Shown here: positions 63,369 to 64,000 of the stretch, piece by piece
How positions within the stretch are numbered: position 1 is the stretch's first letter
Layout of the letters: the number at the start of each line of letters is the position of its first letter
Source: Roseiarcus sp963749715
Lineage (GTDB): Bacteria > Pseudomonadota > Alphaproteobacteria > Rhizobiales > Beijerinckiaceae
Assembly (NCBI GenBank): GCA_963749715.1
Contig: CAVVNR010000001.1
Location: 62,001-126,000, forward strand
Direction of reading: 5' to 3'
Length of the DNA stretch: 64,000 nt
Made by a program: the position numbers and the translations under genes
Notes under the pieces: generated by a model
What the model was told of the DNA's origin: nothing
Seen by the model: the letters and a program-made list of their open reading frames with translations, nothing else
Databases searched by the model: none

Positions 63369-64000
63369 TCAATACACCCGCGCCTTGGGCTCGATGTAGC
63401 CGATGTCGTTGCTCATCGTATAGGCGTGCACCGGCCGGTAGTCGATCGCGACCGTCTGCTTCACGGGGTCGATCCAGGCGAGCGTGTGCTTCATCCAGTT
63501 GACGTCGTCGCGCTTGGGGTAGTCCTCGCGCGCGTGCGCGCCGCGGCTTTCGAGGCGATTGGCCGCGCCTTCCATCGTCACCACCGCCTGCACGATCAGA
63601 TTGTCGTATTCGAGCGTCTCGATCAGATCGGAGTTCCAGATCAGCGACCGGTCGGTGACCGAGACGTCCGCGCTCGCGCGCCAGGCGGCGTGAATCTTCT
63701 CCTTGCCTTCGGCGAGCACTTCGCCGGTGCGGAACACCGCGCAATTCGTCTGCATGACCATCTGCATGTTGAGGCGCAGGGCCGCGGTCGGGGTCTTGCC
63801 CTTGGCGTTGCGGAATTTATCGAGCCGGCTGAGCGCGAACTCGGCGCTGTCCCTGGCGAGTTCGGGCTGCCGGTCGCCGGGCTTCAGCGTCTCGGCGGCG
63901 CGCAGGGCCGCGGAGCGGCCAAAGACGACGAGGTCGATGAGCGAATTGGAGCCGAGCCGGTTGGCGCCGTGGACGGAGACGCAGGCCGCCTCGCCGAGCG
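63369..64000 (-). CDS. sdhA: succinate dehydrogenase flavoprotein subunit, C-terminal part
   Basis: Stop at 63369-63371; the reading frame runs off the right edge, so about 210 C-terminal residues are visible. HGANRLGSNSLIDLVVFGRSAA is the capping/active-site region, then LRLNMQMVMQTNCAVFRTG, IWNSDLIETLEYDNLI, SRGAHAREDYPKRDDVNWMKHTL and the terminal SNDIGYIEPKARVY. FAD-bearing catalytic subunit, complex II. Upstream sdhC/sdhD are not in the window. Confidence 0.95.
   Translation of the reverse strand, partial: LGEAACVSVHGANRLGSNSLIDLVVFGRSAALRAAETLKPGDRQPELARDSAEFALSRLDKFRNAKGKTPTAALRLNMQMVMQTNCAVFRTGEVLAEGKEKIHAAWRASADVSVTDRSLIWNSDLIETLEYDNLIVQAVVTMEGAANRLESRGAHAREDYPKRDDVNWMKHTLAWIDPVKQTVAIDYRPVHAYTMSNDIGYIEPKARVY

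Overview
The window is a 64 kb GC-rich chromosomal segment of an alphaproteobacterium, most probably order Hyphomicrobiales (Rhizobiales). Reasons seen in the sequence: the gene order SRP RNA - dnaX - ybaB/ebfC - recR; a TIGR02302-type protein next to lysA and an LptM-like lipoprotein; an rRNA operon ordered 16S - tRNA-Ile - tRNA-Ala - 23S - 5S - tRNA-fMet, with a helix-9 intervening sequence in the 23S gene; divergent lysC/ubiG; an IalB-family protein; and a fructose-type (frc) ABC operon beside a ROK regulator. Genus cannot be given from sequence reading alone. I see no phage, no insertion sequence and no CRISPR array.

Layout. 0-6 kb: end of an acyl-CoA dehydrogenase, arylamine N-acetyltransferase, 3-hydroxyisobutyrate dehydrogenase (valine breakdown), two related Gly/Trp-rich exported proteins, anhydro-MurNAc kinase, and a cobalamin adenosyltransferase with an in-frame stop. 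6-13.7 kb: TIGR02302 protein, lysA, LptM-like lipoprotein, SRP RNA, dnaX, ebfC, recR. 13.8-15.2 kb: a cytochrome P450 whose stop codon overlaps the rRNA promoter. 15.2-21.4 kb: complete rRNA operon. 21.5-30.6 kb: Rrf2 regulator, branched-chain-type ABC binding protein, pgl and zwf (entry to the Entner-Doudoroff/pentose phosphate routes), ROK regulator and divergent frcBCA-like sugar ABC transporter. 30.7-45.6 kb: a mixed accessory region with two aldo/keto reductases, a Gfo/Idh/MocA dehydrogenase, a carbonic-anhydrase-related protein lacking zinc ligands, a luciferase-like oxidoreductase, a berberine-bridge-type FAD oxidase, an AhpD-like protein, an AT-richer membrane-protein gene, a fused 5-oxoprolinase and a Tat-exported beta-carbonic anhydrase. 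45.6-53.9 kb: remains of a PEP-CTERM protein, SDR, HD hydrolase, MetE-like protein, cbpA/cbpM, lysC, ubiG. 54-58.1 kb: three co-directional genes for an exported alpha/beta hydrolase, an exported P450-type haem-thiolate protein and an outer-membrane channel. 58.4-64 kb: IalB, quinone oxidoreductase, GNAT, apt, Dps, sdhB and the start-proximally truncated sdhA.

Three things cut across the map. First, at least twelve genes carry single-base lesions, and fourteen of the eighteen frameshifts I can place are one extra base; because essential dnaX is among them, residual insertion-type sequencing error is the simplest reading, although real decay cannot be excluded for some (the PEP-CTERM remnant, the ABC binding protein). 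Second, four intergenic copies of a CAA/TTGG-rich repeat with a shared head sequence are scattered from 6 to 62 kb; I do not recognise this family. Third, the 54-58 kb trio looks like a cell-envelope oxidation module built around a P450 that is predicted to be exported, which is unusual.

Functional coordinates of broken genes are given as the reconstructed span and labelled pseudogene, with the lesion position in each entry.
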